DNA of 64,000 bases from KBS-83 sp051025295 (GTDB taxonomy: Bacteria > Acidobacteriota > Terriglobia > Terriglobales > Acidobacteriaceae), in the NCBI GenBank assembly GCA_051025295.1, contig JBMGJV010000024.1; one strand, 5' to 3'. A program made the position numbers and the translations under genes. Within the stretch, counting starts at the first letter, position 1; each line of letters begins with the position of its first letter. Below, one piece after another: positions 43,039 to 52,815 of this stretch. The notes beneath the pieces are model-generated. The model was not told the DNA's origin and did not search any database. It saw nothing but the letters and a program-made list of their open reading frames with translations.

Positions 43039-44115
43039 TTAGCCGCCGATGTGGACCATCGACCGGCTGGGCTTGAGGAAGCCGGGCTCGCCGATGTGGT
43101 GGCGGGCCTCCTTGCGGGAGATGATCTGCTCGATGGTGCGGGCCAGATCTTCGTCCGTGCCGCCGCGGTGGAGCACGCCGTAGAGATCGTGATCGGCCTG
43201 CGAGAAGAGGCAGGTGCGGATCTTGCCGTCAGACGTGAGGCGGACGCGGCTGCACGCGCCGCAGAAGGCGCGCGAGACAGGCGCGATGATGCCGACCTCG
43301 CCGATGCCGTCGTCGAAGGTGAAGCGCTGCGCTGTTTCGCCGGGCGTGGTGCCGGGCAAGGGCACCAGCGGACGCACGCTCGCGATGCGGGCGCGCAGCT
43401 CGTCGTAGCCGATGACCGTGTCGGGCGACCAGATGCGGTCCTCCTCAAGCGGCATGAATTCGATGAAGCGGAGGATGACGCCCTCGGCACGCGCGAAGTG
43501 AACGAAGGGCTCGATCTGCTCGTCGTTGAAGCCGCGCAGGAGCACGCAGTTCACCTTGACGGGACCGAGGCCGGCGCGCGCTGCGGCGCGAATGCCGGCG
43601 AGCACACGGTCGTAGCTGCCGGGGACGCGGGTGATGCGCGCGAAGACGTCGGGATCGACCGCGTCCATGGAGACGGTGACGCGGGTGAGGCCGGCATCGC
43701 GCAGTGCCTCGGCCTGGTCGGCGAGCAGGTGGCCGTTGGTGGTCACGGCGATGTCGAGCGCGCGGCCCTCGCCCGTGGCGAGCATGCTGCCGTCGGGTGA
43801 GAAGGTGGTGCGCAGCGCGGCGACGTCGCGGACGAGGCTCGTGAGGTTGCGGCGGAGCAGCGGCTCACCGCCAGTGAGCCGCACCTTCTCAATGCCGAGC
43901 GAGACGAAGACCCGAATGAGGCGGAGGTAGGCATCGAGCGGGAGCTCGCTGTACTGCGCGCCGTCCGTGCCGGTGCGGCAGTAGATACAGCGGTAGTTGC
44001 AGCGATCGGTGACGGAGACGCGCAGATCCGTGATGGCGCGGCCGTGCGAGTCGGTCAGACGCCGGCGGCCGGGCAGAAAGGCAGGCGCGGCGGTCGGGAT
44101 GGACTGGGTAGACAC
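43039..44115 (-). CDS. moaA: GTP 3',8-cyclase (molybdopterin biosynthesis)
   Basis: The 358-residue radical-SAM enzyme from GTG 44115. The first cluster motif is CNYRCIYC (C39, C43, C46), the GGEPLLRR motif follows near 85, and the C-terminal cluster is CGACSRVRLTSDGKIRTC, with the terminal GG of HIGG. It turns GTP into the precursor of the molybdenum cofactor with MoaC. No other moa genes are in the window; the ATG-like alternatives upstream lack conserved sequence. Confidence 0.95.
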   Translation of the reverse strand: MSTQSIPTAAPAFLPGRRRLTDSHGRAITDLRVSVTDRCNYRCIYCRTGTDGAQYSELPLDAYLRLIRVFVSLGIEKVRLTGGEPLLRRNLTSLVRDVAALRTTFSPDGSMLATGEGRALDIAVTTNGHLLADQAEALRDAGLTRVTVSMDAVDPDVFARITRVPGSYDRVLAGIRAAARAGLGPVKVNCVLLRGFNDEQIEPFVHFARAEGVILRFIEFMPLEEDRIWSPDTVIGYDELRARIASVRPLVPLPGTTPGETAQRFTFDDGIGEVGIIAPVSRAFCGACSRVRLTSDGKIRTCLFSQADHDLYGVLHRGGTDEDLARTIEQIISRKEARHHIGEPGFLKPSRSMVHIGG

Positions 44116-44212
44116 TGATCTCGTTCGATGCGCGGGCCTAGGGAGGCTGCTCGGAACCTGGCCGGGCCGCACTCTCCATTGTATGCAAATGGCCGGCGGG
44201 TGGCCGGGTTGG

Positions 44213-45559
44213 CTAGAGAGTTGTGACGGTGGCGGGGGCGGGCCGGCACAGCCGGCGCAGCAACAGGGTGATGGCGACCACGCCGAGCGGCGGCAGCATG
44301 CACAGCAGCAGGCCATGCTGGTAGCTGCCGGTGAGGTCGCGCAGGCGGCCCATCACGAAGGGGCCGACAAAGGCGCCGGTCATGCCCAGGCTGTTGATGG
44401 TTGCGATGCCCGCGGCGGCGGCCCGGCCATGGAGGAAGAGCGGCGGAACGGTCCACAGCACCGCGAGCGAGGACGTGAAGGCGATGATGACCAGGTAGAA
44501 GGCCGGCACGCCGATCCACGGATTGCGGGTGAGTCCGCTGAGCAGAAACCCGAGCGCGATGATGAGGTAGGGAACGGCAATGTGGAAGAAGCGCTCGCCG
44601 GTGCGGTCGGAACTGCGGGAGACCAGGATCATGCCACCGGCACCGATCAGGTTGGCGCCGGAGATGAGGAAGCCGACGCCGGTCGGCGCGAGATGCGTGA
44701 GCTCATGCAGGATCGCCGGGGCAGAGAGGTTGAAGCTGTACAGGCCGACCATGCTGCAGAAGTACAGGGTGGCCATCAGCCAGAAGCGCGGCTCGCGCAC
44801 GAGGGTGTGCCAGGAGTCGTCGTGCGTGGCGACGAGGGCGACCTGCTCCTGCTGCACGCGCGTAAGCAGCCATTCCCGCTCCGGCGGCGTGAGCCACTTC
44901 GCATCGGCGGGACCGTCGGGCAGGCGCAGCAGAAAGACGAGACCCATGACAACAGCGGGCAGGCCCTCGACCAGGAAGAGCCATTGCCAGCCGGCGAGCC
45001 CGAGGCGTCCCTGTAGATGCAGCAGTGCGCCGGCAACTGCGCCCATGAGGACACTGCTGAGCGGGAGCGCGACATAGAAGCGACTGATGGAGCGGGCGCG
45101 CTGCGCGGCTGGAAACCACTGCGTGAGGTAGAAGATAAGCCCCGGGAAGAAGCCGGCCTCGGCCACGCCGAGCACGAAGCGCATGGCATAGAACTGGACC
45201 GGGGTGCGGACCAGCAGCATGGCCATGGCCAGCACACCCCACGTGAACAGGATGCGGGAGAGCCAGCGGCGCGCGCCGAAGCGGACCAGCAGCAGGTTCG
45301 AAGGCAGTTCGAAGATGGCGTAACCAACGAAGAACAGCCCTGCCCCAAAGCCATAGATGGAAGCGCTGAAGTGCAGGTCCTGATTCATTTGCAACGCGGC
45401 GTAGCTGACGTTGGCGCGATCCATGTAGGCGACGCCATAGGCCAGCGCGAGCAGCGGCAGCAGGTGCAGGCTGGCTTTGCGGATGGCGCGCTGGCCGAGC
45501 GCGGTGTCATCCTCATGACCAGCCACTGCAGAGACGAGCGTCGGATCGAGAGCGGACAT
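44213..45559 (-). CDS. MFS transporter, anion:cation symporter type
   Basis: The 448-residue protein has twelve predicted spans and ACS-family features: YMDRANVSYA in the first loop, RFGARRWLSRILFTWG, and AEAGFFPGLIFYLTQWFP. Relatives carry organic acids such as hexuronates, tartrate, phthalate or glucarate with protons or sodium. The substrate cannot be read from this sequence. Separated from moaA by about 100 bases and from the P460 gene by a divergent region. Confidence 0.85.
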   Translation of the reverse strand: MSALDPTLVSAVAGHEDDTALGQRAIRKASLHLLPLLALAYGVAYMDRANVSYAALQMNQDLHFSASIYGFGAGLFFVGYAIFELPSNLLLVRFGARRWLSRILFTWGVLAMAMLLVRTPVQFYAMRFVLGVAEAGFFPGLIFYLTQWFPAAQRARSISRFYVALPLSSVLMGAVAGALLHLQGRLGLAGWQWLFLVEGLPAVVMGLVFLLRLPDGPADAKWLTPPEREWLLTRVQQEQVALVATHDDSWHTLVREPRFWLMATLYFCSMVGLYSFNLSAPAILHELTHLAPTGVGFLISGANLIGAGGMILVSRSSDRTGERFFHIAVPYLIIALGFLLSGLTRNPWIGVPAFYLVIIAFTSSLAVLWTVPPLFLHGRAAAAGIATINSLGMTGAFVGPFVMGRLRDLTGSYQHGLLLCMLPPLGVVAITLLLRRLCRPAPATVTTL

Positions 45560-45691
45560 GGATGGCTCGCTTCCGGAGGAGATGGCAGAGCCATCCTAGC
45601 CTGTCGTGCCGCCGCGAGGTTCCTGTCCTGACGGAACAAAGGTGGGTCGCGAGCCGAACCTGTCGCACCACCTGGAAGAGAGAGGTTTGCG

Positions 45692-46327
45692 ATGAAACCT
45701 GCCGCATGGCTGCTGCTCCCCGGAACGTTGTTCGTGTGCGGGCTGTGGGGTACGGCCTCGATACCTCGAGTGCGCGCCGATGAGCAGATCGCACCCATCA
45801 ACTACGACAAGGATGGACGGGCCGTACTTCCGCCCGACTACCGTGAGTGGGTGTTTCTCAGCTCCGGCATCGACATGGCGTACGGGCCGAAGGCGTCGAT
45901 GAACATGGGTCACTCGATGTTCGACAACGTATTCGTCAATCCGGAGGCATACCGCAGCTTCCTCGCAACCGGGCACTGGCCTGCGCAGACGGCCTTCGTT
46001 CTCGAGATCCGCAAGGGAGAGACGAACGCATCGATCAACCACGGTGGTCAGTCGCAGGGCGCAGAGGTCCTGGGGACGGAGCTGCATGTACGCGATATGA
46101 AGCGCTTTCCGGTGGGCGACGGCTGGAGGTTCTACGACGTGGGCGATGACGGCAAAGGCCGGCTGCTGCCGACGTCGGCGACCTGCTACTCCTGCCACCA
46201 GCAGCACGGCGCGGTCGACACGAGCTTTGTGCAGTTCTACCCGACGTTGCTGACGGTAGCGAAGGCCAAAGGCACGCTCAGCGCGTCTTACCTGCACGAC
46301 CTTGCCACGGCGGGGCGCGGGAAGTGA
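45692..46327 (+). CDS. Cytochrome P460-family protein
   Basis: The 211-residue protein has a signal peptide (AAWLLLPGTLFVCGLWGTASI) and the P460 pattern: PPDYREWVFLSSGIDMAYG, AYRSFLATGHWPAQTAFVLEIRKGE, WRFYDVGD and a c-type haem site CYSCHQQHGAVDTSFVQFYPTL near 164. The c-type haem plus a Lys cross-link would give the P460 chromophore; members oxidise hydroxylamine or detoxify reactive nitrogen. The lysine cannot be assigned here. Confidence 0.84.
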   Translation: MKPAAWLLLPGTLFVCGLWGTASIPRVRADEQIAPINYDKDGRAVLPPDYREWVFLSSGIDMAYGPKASMNMGHSMFDNVFVNPEAYRSFLATGHWPAQTAFVLEIRKGETNASINHGGQSQGAEVLGTELHVRDMKRFPVGDGWRFYDVGDDGKGRLLPTSATCYSCHQQHGAVDTSFVQFYPTLLTVAKAKGTLSASYLHDLATAGRGK

Positions 46328-46349
46328 GTCGCTCGCCTGGCGTCAGTCT

Positions 46350-47129
46350 TCAGCGGGTCTCAAGCCCAACCACGGAGAACAGATCAAACGGATTTTGGTG
46401 CAGCGGCACGAAGGCTTCGGCGCGCGTGTAGCCGCTCTCGAGGCCGCGGAATTTTGCTACGGCGTCCTGCAGAGGGTAGTAGTGATCGGGCGACTGGCTG
46501 GCGTGCGCGTAGCAGGCGGCGCGCTTCTGCGCTTCTGTCGCATCGATGCTTACGTATCGAGTGGGTGAAAACTGCTGGGTGTCTTCGCCGTCCGAGACCT
46601 CGTAGTAGTAGAGCGCGAAGGTGCGACCGGACTGCTGCCATGCGTCGTACGTGAGATTCGCAATGGCGCGGTGATCGCGGTGATTATCGATTGGCCAGTG
46701 GGTGAAGACGGCATCGGGCTTCTCTGTCGCGAGCAGCTTCTGGAAAGCGTTGTAGTGCGCCTCGTCGACGATGGCGTGGCCGTTGATCTGGCCGGCGTAG
46801 GCGGGGTGAGCCTTAAGGATGCTGCAGGCCTTCGCAGCTTCAGCGATGCGCACGGGGGACGGCGTGGGCGGCCACGCTCCGTCATTTAGATAGAAGAGCA
46901 CGACCTCATGACCGAGTGCGGTGAGCCGCGCGATGGTGCCGCCGCAGCCGTACTCGGGATCGCCAGGGTGGCCGCCGGTGACGACAATCTTGCGAGGGCG
47001 CGCGGGGTTGCGCGCATTGTCGAGCGCGGGTGCGGCGGCCTGCGGAAATACGTGAGGCGCAAGAACGCTGGCAGTGAGCAGCGCAGGCGCGTGTCTTGTG
47101 GCCGCGAGCAGCACCTCGCGCCGGTTCAC
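46350..47129 (-). CDS. Exported PIG-L-family deacetylase with a variant active-site motif
   Basis: The 259-residue protein has a signal peptide (VLLAATRHAPALLTASVLAPHVFP). The PIG-L/LmbE motif, normally HPDDE, reads HPGDPE here (VVTGGHPGDPEYGCGGT): the zinc His and the second Asp are kept but the first Asp is Gly. The second zinc site HRDHRA is present in THWPIDNHRDHRA. PIG-L enzymes remove acetyl groups from GlcNAc-type sugars. The motif variant and export argue against an ordinary BshB role in bacillithiol synthesis. Confidence 0.83.
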   Translation of the reverse strand: MNRREVLLAATRHAPALLTASVLAPHVFPQAAAPALDNARNPARPRKIVVTGGHPGDPEYGCGGTIARLTALGHEVVLFYLNDGAWPPTPSPVRIAEAAKACSILKAHPAYAGQINGHAIVDEAHYNAFQKLLATEKPDAVFTHWPIDNHRDHRAIANLTYDAWQQSGRTFALYYYEVSDGEDTQQFSPTRYVSIDATEAQKRAACYAHASQSPDHYYPLQDAVAKFRGLESGYTRAEAFVPLHQNPFDLFSVVGLETR

Positions 47130-47260
47130 ACTGAGCTCCGTCGAGCGACATGACTCGGGCAGGGGTGGATGCGGTGGTCACGCATGATCTGCGAGTGTGC
47201 CTGCGCAATGCGATTCTCGCAATCCAAGGCGGGGCCTGGTGCATCTCGTAAGCTAGAGAT

Positions 47261-48319
47261 ATGGCCAAGAAGATCGAGATGGAGGAGCGAGCGGCGGCGC
47301 GACGGCACAGCGCGACACGCTTCGACGTGCTGGTGATCGGCGCAGGGCCGACCGGGCTGGCGTGCGCCATCGAGACGCAGAAGCGCGGCATGCGCTCGGT
47401 GCTGGTGGACAAGGGCTGCCTGTGCAACTCGATCTTTCACTACCCGGCGAACATGACGTTCTTCACCACGCCGGAGCTGCTTGAGATCGGCGATATTCCG
47501 TTCTCCAGCCCCAATCAGAAGCCGACGCGCGACGAGGCGCTCGAGTACTACCGCAAGGTCACGGACCACTACCAGCTCGACGTGCGGCAGTATGAGCGAG
47601 TGCTGCGGGTGGACGGAGCGGACGGTGCGTTCGAGGTGCGGGTGGCGGATCGCTTTGGCCGCGAGCAGACATACATCACGCGCAAGATTGTGGTGGCGAC
47701 CGGCTACTACGACCTGCCGAACTATCTCGACATCCCGGGCGAGACGCTGCCCAAGGTGCGGCACTACTACGACGATCCGCACCCGTTTTACGACATGGAT
47801 GTGGTGGTGATCGGGGGCAAGAATTCGGCGGCCATTGCGGCGCTCGACCTGTGGCGGCACGGAGCGCGCGTGACGCTGGTGCACCGCGGGCCGAAGATGC
47901 ACCACCATGTGAAGTACTGGATTCTGCCGGACATCGAGAACCGCATCAAGGCAGGCGAGGTGGAGGCGTACTTCAACAGCGATGTTGCGGCGATTCACGA
48001 AGACACGGTCGAGGTGCGGACGCCGGATGGTCCGCGTGTGCTGCGCAATGACTTCGTCTTCGCGTTGACCGGGTATCGCCCGGACTTCGCGTTTCTGGAG
48101 TCGCTGGGCATTGCAATCGACGGGAAGGATCGTTGCCCGGCGTGCGATCCGGCGAGCCTGGAGAGCAATGTGCCGGGGATTTACCTGGCCGGCGTGATTG
48201 TCGCCGGGTCCCGCACGAATGAGATCTTCATCGAGAACGGGCGCTTTCACGGGCGGCAAATCGCCACGGATATCGCGGCCAGGCAGGACGTTGCAGTGGT
48301 GGAGCCGTCGCTGCGTTAG
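47261..48319 (+). CDS. YpdA-type flavin disulfide reductase (possible bacillithiol disulfide reductase)
   Basis: The 352-residue protein has a first FAD fold (DVLVIGAGPTGLACAIETQKRG), an NADP-type fold DMDVVVIGGKNSAAIAALDLWRHGARVTLVHRG, and VPGIYLAGVIVAGSRTNEIFIENGRFHG. It looks like YpdA/Bdr, which recycles bacillithiol disulfide. A CLCN near residue 50 and the CPAC late in the protein are not the classical CxxC of thioredoxin reductase. Divergent from the PIG-L gene. Bacillithiol genes proper (bshA, bshC) are not in the window. Confidence 0.83.
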   Translation: MAKKIEMEERAAARRHSATRFDVLVIGAGPTGLACAIETQKRGMRSVLVDKGCLCNSIFHYPANMTFFTTPELLEIGDIPFSSPNQKPTRDEALEYYRKVTDHYQLDVRQYERVLRVDGADGAFEVRVADRFGREQTYITRKIVVATGYYDLPNYLDIPGETLPKVRHYYDDPHPFYDMDVVVIGGKNSAAIAALDLWRHGARVTLVHRGPKMHHHVKYWILPDIENRIKAGEVEAYFNSDVAAIHEDTVEVRTPDGPRVLRNDFVFALTGYRPDFAFLESLGIAIDGKDRCPACDPASLESNVPGIYLAGVIVAGSRTNEIFIENGRFHGRQIATDIAARQDVAVVEPSLR

Positions 48320-48487
48320 GCAAACGTTAGGCGAAAGTTCCGCTTCCGCTGGGGCCACGGGGCAGAGTAGGCTCTTGCTAAGGCCAAGTCACCTTGAGGA
48401 TTTCATCGAGCGTGCGACCATTCGCGCTCTGATCCGTCTCAAACAGGGGGAAGTGACGGCCCCGCTGCCAGCAAAGGACTGAACGGA

Positions 48488-50383
48488 ATGCCCTGGTACC
48501 GGTACCGCACGATACGCAGTCGACTGACGATCGGCTTTGTCGTGCTGGAGCTGCTGTTCACATTCTGCTTTGCTGCCCTCATCCTGCGAACTGAGCTGGG
48601 CGAGATTCATACACGCGCGAACCGCCGGCTGGATCAGCAGGTCTCGCTGCTCTCGGCGATCGCCACCGACGCCATCGCTGACAATCAGCCGCACCAACTG
48701 CAAGCATTGATGGAGGCGATGAGCCGGAGCACGGCAGTGTCGTTTCTGCGCTTCACAGACCCGGCAGGACGATCGCTGGTCGAGCCGAGCGAGTCGGTTC
48801 GTGCGACGCAGCTCAACCCGATCGAGCAGGAGATGCTGAACCGCGCGCCGCTGCGTGCGCAGGTCTTTCGCAATGTCGGGGGCGATCGTGAGGCCATCGG
48901 ACCGGTGCGCAATGGCAGCACACTGCTTGGTTATGCGTGGGTGGCGGAGAACCGGCACCCGGAGCAGCAGGAGATTCGCGACCTGCTGCGAGTCGCGATC
49001 CTGGCTGCGCTGCTGGGGGCGGTCGGATGCCTGTTCGTGTCAGCGTGGCTGGCGCGATCAATCACGCGGCCGCTGCACCTGGTGATGGATGCGACGCGCC
49101 GGCTGATCCGCGATCCGGAGACCAAGCAGGGCTTTCCGCTCGAGGTGTCCGAGACGAACGAGGCGGGCGAACTGGCAGAGGCGTTCAACCTGCTGGTGCT
49201 TTCGATGGAGGAGCAGCGCAGCGGACTGAATGACACGCTGGCACTGCTCGACTCGATGCTGGCGCACGCGCCGATCGGGTTTGCATTTCTGGACCGGCAG
49301 CGGCGGTTCATCCGGGTGAACCAATTCCTTTCGTCCGGGCTGGGTGTGCCGTTGACGCGCTTTCTGGGCAGCATGCCGGATGACCTCTTCGATCCTCCCG
49401 AAGCCGAGCGCCTGCACGGTCAGCTGGCCCGCGTCTTCGATGGCGCCTATGCGGAGCCGCTGGAGCTACAAGTGGAGGACGGCGACGGCAAGCCGCGCAG
49501 CTGGGTCGTGAGCATGTACCCGGTGAAGAGTGGACAGCAGGAGATCCGCTGGGCGGGCGCGGTGCTGATCGACACGACGGAGCGCCGCCGCTCCGAGGAT
49601 GCGCTGCGCCGCACGGAGAAGCTGGCCGCGGCCGGGCAGCTCGCTGCGTCCATCGCGCACGAGATCAACAACCCGCTTGAGGCAGTGACGAACCTGCTGT
49701 TCCTGCTGAAGGCACAGCCGGACCTGAACGAAGATGCAGAGCGGTTCACGGACATGGCACAGCACGAGCTGGCGCGTGTGTCAGAAATCACGCAGCAGAC
49801 ACTGCGATTTTATCGGCCGTCCACCCTGCCGGCGCAGGCGAATCTGGGCGAACTGCTCGATTCGATCCTGACGCTGCACAGCGGCCGTGTTCACACGCTG
49901 CGCGTGACGGTGGAGCGGCGCTACGGCAAGAACATCGAGATCCACTGCCTGGCCGGGGCCCTGCGCCAGGTGTTCGCAAACCTGGTGACGAATGCGCTGG
50001 ACGCGCTGGGCAGCAGCGGCGGACGGCTGCTGGTGCGAGCGCGGCGCTCGCACGCGTGGCAGGACGGCCGCTCCGGTGTGCGCGTGGTTGTCGCGGATAC
50101 CGGGTGCGGCATGCCGGAAGCGGTGCAGCGCCGGATCTTCGAGCCGTTCTTCACGACCAAGATGGCGACCGGCACGGGGCTGGGCCTCTGGGTCACGCAG
50201 GACATCATGAACAAGCACCATGGCCTCATCCGGGCGCGCAGCCGCTCAGCGACTCCTGTGGTCGATGGCGTGGGGACCGCGCGGACCGGCACAGTGTTCA
50301 TGCTGTTCTTCCCCGACGATGGCGTCGAGCCTGTTGCGGCACATGAGACGGCAAAGCCAGTCGAGGCCGCAGCCGTCTCCTGA
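48488..50383 (+). CDS. Membrane sensor histidine kinase
   Basis: The 631-residue protein. Span 1 near 12-32 (TIGFVVLELLFTFCFAALILR), a periplasmic sensor loop, span 2 near 160-182 (LRVAILAALLGAVGCLFVSAW), a HAMP linker (SITRPLHLVMDATRRL), a PAS-like domain (MLAHAPIGFAFLDRQRRFIRVN), then HisKA with SIAHEINNPLEAV (phospho-His about 391) and an ATPase domain with NLVTNALDALG, DTGCGMP and GTGLGLWV. No response regulator is adjacent, so the partner is unknown; the stand-alone receiver-like gene at 1124 is 47 kb off. Confidence 0.93.
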   Translation: MPWYRYRTIRSRLTIGFVVLELLFTFCFAALILRTELGEIHTRANRRLDQQVSLLSAIATDAIADNQPHQLQALMEAMSRSTAVSFLRFTDPAGRSLVEPSESVRATQLNPIEQEMLNRAPLRAQVFRNVGGDREAIGPVRNGSTLLGYAWVAENRHPEQQEIRDLLRVAILAALLGAVGCLFVSAWLARSITRPLHLVMDATRRLIRDPETKQGFPLEVSETNEAGELAEAFNLLVLSMEEQRSGLNDTLALLDSMLAHAPIGFAFLDRQRRFIRVNQFLSSGLGVPLTRFLGSMPDDLFDPPEAERLHGQLARVFDGAYAEPLELQVEDGDGKPRSWVVSMYPVKSGQQEIRWAGAVLIDTTERRRSEDALRRTEKLAAAGQLAASIAHEINNPLEAVTNLLFLLKAQPDLNEDAERFTDMAQHELARVSEITQQTLRFYRPSTLPAQANLGELLDSILTLHSGRVHTLRVTVERRYGKNIEIHCLAGALRQVFANLVTNALDALGSSGGRLLVRARRSHAWQDGRSGVRVVVADTGCGMPEAVQRRIFEPFFTTKMATGTGLGLWVTQDIMNKHHGLIRARSRSATPVVDGVGTARTGTVFMLFFPDDGVEPVAAHETAKPVEAAAVS

Positions 50384-50411
50384 CGCCGGGCTGAACGAAC
50401 AACGAAATCTT

Positions 50412-52646
50412 CTAGTGAGAGATTGCCGCGGGCAGTGGCTGCGCCGCGGCGTGCGCGTTGACGCGGATGGGGCTGAGCACGCGATAGCGCACACGCACAC
50501 CGCCGATGGTGGCGGGCGCAGAGCGCGGCCTGCGCGTGCGATCGACGAAGACCATGAGGGCGGCCTCCTGCGGATGGTCGAGGCTCTGCGACACGCCGAT
50601 GCCGAAGTAGGCGGGATCGCTGAGCACCTCGGCGGTGTGCTGCTGCGCGACGGCGCGGGCCGCGTCGAGCACTGTAGCCGAGAGGTGAATGCCGGTGGTG
50701 GCGGTCGCGTTTGCAGCCACGGTGTTGCTGGCGAGATCGTGCGCGGTGGTCGCGATCACCCGGGTCGGGAGTCCACCGAGGGTCTGCGGAACTGTGACGT
50801 CGTTGGCGTGGTCGCGATCGACATAGACGAGCACTGCAGGCTGTCCGGGCTGATCAAGGCTGACGCCTGCCGCGAGACCGAGGATGCCCTTGCCTGGATC
50901 AACGAGCCGGGCGGATTCGCGGGCGACGACGGCCTGCGCGGCACCGAGTGCGATCTCTGCGACGGCGCTGCTGCTGCGGGCCGTGTTGCTGTCGAAGTCG
51001 AGGCAGGTGACGGGATGTGGCGCGCCACCGACGACGGAGAAGCTGGTGCCAGCCGGCGCACTGCTGTACTGCGCAAGCTCCGTGAGCACATCCCCGATGG
51101 GGTTCGCGAAGCTCTCGCCGGGTGAGGTGCTGGTGCCGCTCGAGGCTGCGTAGAACAGCCCGACGGGCTGCGCGTTTGACGTATCGACGACGAGCGCTCC
51201 GGAGTCGCCGGAATCGGAGAACGAGTTGCCGGGAATGCCGATCTGGTTGATGAAGGTCTTCGCTGTGTAGAACTGCGTCTCTGCGGCGTCCTTGTAATAG
51301 GACACCTTGACGGCGGCGTTGATCACGTCGACGGTCGAGCAGGTCAGCCCGGTGGTGCGGCCGCTCTTCGCCACGCGCAGGTTGTTGAGATTGGCCGCGG
51401 TGAGCGCCTCTCCGGTGCCGCCGGCGGGCGCGGCGGCGCCGATCGCATTCGTACCGCTCCCGGGTGCGCCGAGCGAGAGGATCGCGCCTGTGCTGTCAAC
51501 GGAGGCCGCGCTGGTGTTCGCGAGTGCGGCGTCGATGTTGACAGAGTTGTTGAGCAGCGGCGCCCAGTACTGGAGCGTGCCGATGCTGCGCATGCCGGTG
51601 CTGCCGGTGGTGAGCTGGGTGCAACCGGTATCGACGAGGCCGGGTTGGATGATGCTGTTGCCGGCGCCGGCCTGGTCAGACTCCGCGAGCACGTGATTGT
51701 TGCTGAGGATGTAGAGATTGCTGGCCTGGTCCGCGACGAGCGCGCCAAGTGTGCCGCTGGCGCAGTCGAGGATGTTGCCCGAGGCATCGACGTCCACATC
51801 GTTATTGTTGCCGCCGGAGGAGCCCATCTGGACGGCCGAGGTCTGCGCTGCCTGGTTCGAGAGTGGGGAGCTGTTGAGGCCGGCACTGTTCAGCAGTAGC
51901 CTGCTGCTGGTGACGGTGCCGGGGTTTGACTGCACGGTGCCCAGGATGTAGACGGGCTGTGCCGGCACAGCGGATGGAGCCGTGTAGGTAACCGTGCAGC
52001 TCGTGTAACTGGGGTTTGCGGAGCGGGGGCTGCTGCGCTGGCAGTGCGTGCTGCTGAGCGTGCCGGCGGTGGAGCCCGGGCTGGCCGCGCTGGTCGGCGA
52101 TGTAGAGAGGCTCCACTGGACGGTGCCGCCGCCGACTTCGCTGATCGACGCGGTCAGGGGCAGCGTCGCTCCGGGCGAGAGCGCGGCGTTCTCAGGCGTG
52201 ACCGGCTGGATGAAGCTGGGGGTGACGGTGATGACGGCGCTGGCGCTCTGGAAGGTGTTGCTGGTGAGGTTGGCCTGCACCTTCACCTGCACGGAGTCCT
52301 GCGATAACGCGCTGGGCGGCAGGTAGAGACCGCTGCTGTCGATGGAGCCTTCGCCGAAGTTGGTGTCGTTCTGGCCGGCCACGATCACCCAGTGGACGTT
52401 GGTTGCGGGCGTTCCGTCAGGCAGTGTGGCGCTGAACTGAAGCTGGCCGCTGGTGCTGATGCTGCTCGTGCCGGGTGTGATCGAGAAGGTGCCGGCCGAG
52501 GGGTTTGCGCTGTATCCAGATCCGCCGCAGCCCGCAATCGCGAGCGCCAGTGGAAGCAGCGTTGCGAGCAGACGCGTGCGGCCATGGGCGGGCTGCGCCG
52601 GCGCAGCGGGCATGGGGGGTACCGTGATGGAGTCTGAGCGGAGCAT
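50412..52646 (-). CDS. Lipoprotein with trypsin-like protease domain and duplicated C-terminal domain
   Basis: A protein of about 744 residues from ATG 52646. Lipobox LALAIAGC gives a lipid-anchored N-terminus. A Ser/Thr-rich linker and Ig-like segments lead to a chymotrypsin-fold domain: SNNHVLAE (His), NIDAALA (Asp), SDSGDSGALVV (Ser), so the triad is complete. The last 200 residues hold two copies of one unit: GLAAGVSLDQPGQPAVLVYVDRDHAND and FGIGVSQSLDHPQEAALMVFVDRTRRP, each followed by TxGGxxxR. The substrate is unknown; the protein is probably on the cell surface or in the periplasm. Confidence 0.8.
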   Translation of the reverse strand: MLRSDSITVPPMPAAPAQPAHGRTRLLATLLPLALAIAGCGGSGYSANPSAGTFSITPGTSSISTSGQLQFSATLPDGTPATNVHWVIVAGQNDTNFGEGSIDSSGLYLPPSALSQDSVQVKVQANLTSNTFQSASAVITVTPSFIQPVTPENAALSPGATLPLTASISEVGGGTVQWSLSTSPTSAASPGSTAGTLSSTHCQRSSPRSANPSYTSCTVTYTAPSAVPAQPVYILGTVQSNPGTVTSSRLLLNSAGLNSSPLSNQAAQTSAVQMGSSGGNNNDVDVDASGNILDCASGTLGALVADQASNLYILSNNHVLAESDQAGAGNSIIQPGLVDTGCTQLTTGSTGMRSIGTLQYWAPLLNNSVNIDAALANTSAASVDSTGAILSLGAPGSGTNAIGAAAPAGGTGEALTAANLNNLRVAKSGRTTGLTCSTVDVINAAVKVSYYKDAAETQFYTAKTFINQIGIPGNSFSDSGDSGALVVDTSNAQPVGLFYAASSGTSTSPGESFANPIGDVLTELAQYSSAPAGTSFSVVGGAPHPVTCLDFDSNTARSSSAVAEIALGAAQAVVARESARLVDPGKGILGLAAGVSLDQPGQPAVLVYVDRDHANDVTVPQTLGGLPTRVIATTAHDLASNTVAANATATTGIHLSATVLDAARAVAQQHTAEVLSDPAYFGIGVSQSLDHPQEAALMVFVDRTRRPRSAPATIGGVRVRYRVLSPIRVNAHAAAQPLPAAISH

Positions 52647-52815
52647 CGGCAACCGTGACTGCGTCTCCTGCTGATTGTACGTTTCGACGATGGACGGCCG
52701 CTGCGCACGAAGGTTGCAGTGGGCGGCGTTCGCAAACGCACGGCTGCTGCCAGCCTTAGTGACGCAGACGGGGCAGGGAAGTTGTGCGGCGGAGTGTGAA
52801 GATTCGTCGGGAGTG

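Noticed and set aside
46350..47129. PIG-L gene called as bshB
   Set aside because: It carries a signal peptide and lacks the first Asp of HPDDE, so it is not ordinary BshB despite the YpdA neighbour.
48198..48482. Plausible peptide (DFIERATIRALIRLKQGEV) just before the histidine kinase gene
   Set aside because: No start codon in the peptide-like part, and it lies in the tail of an unrelated frame; probably chance.
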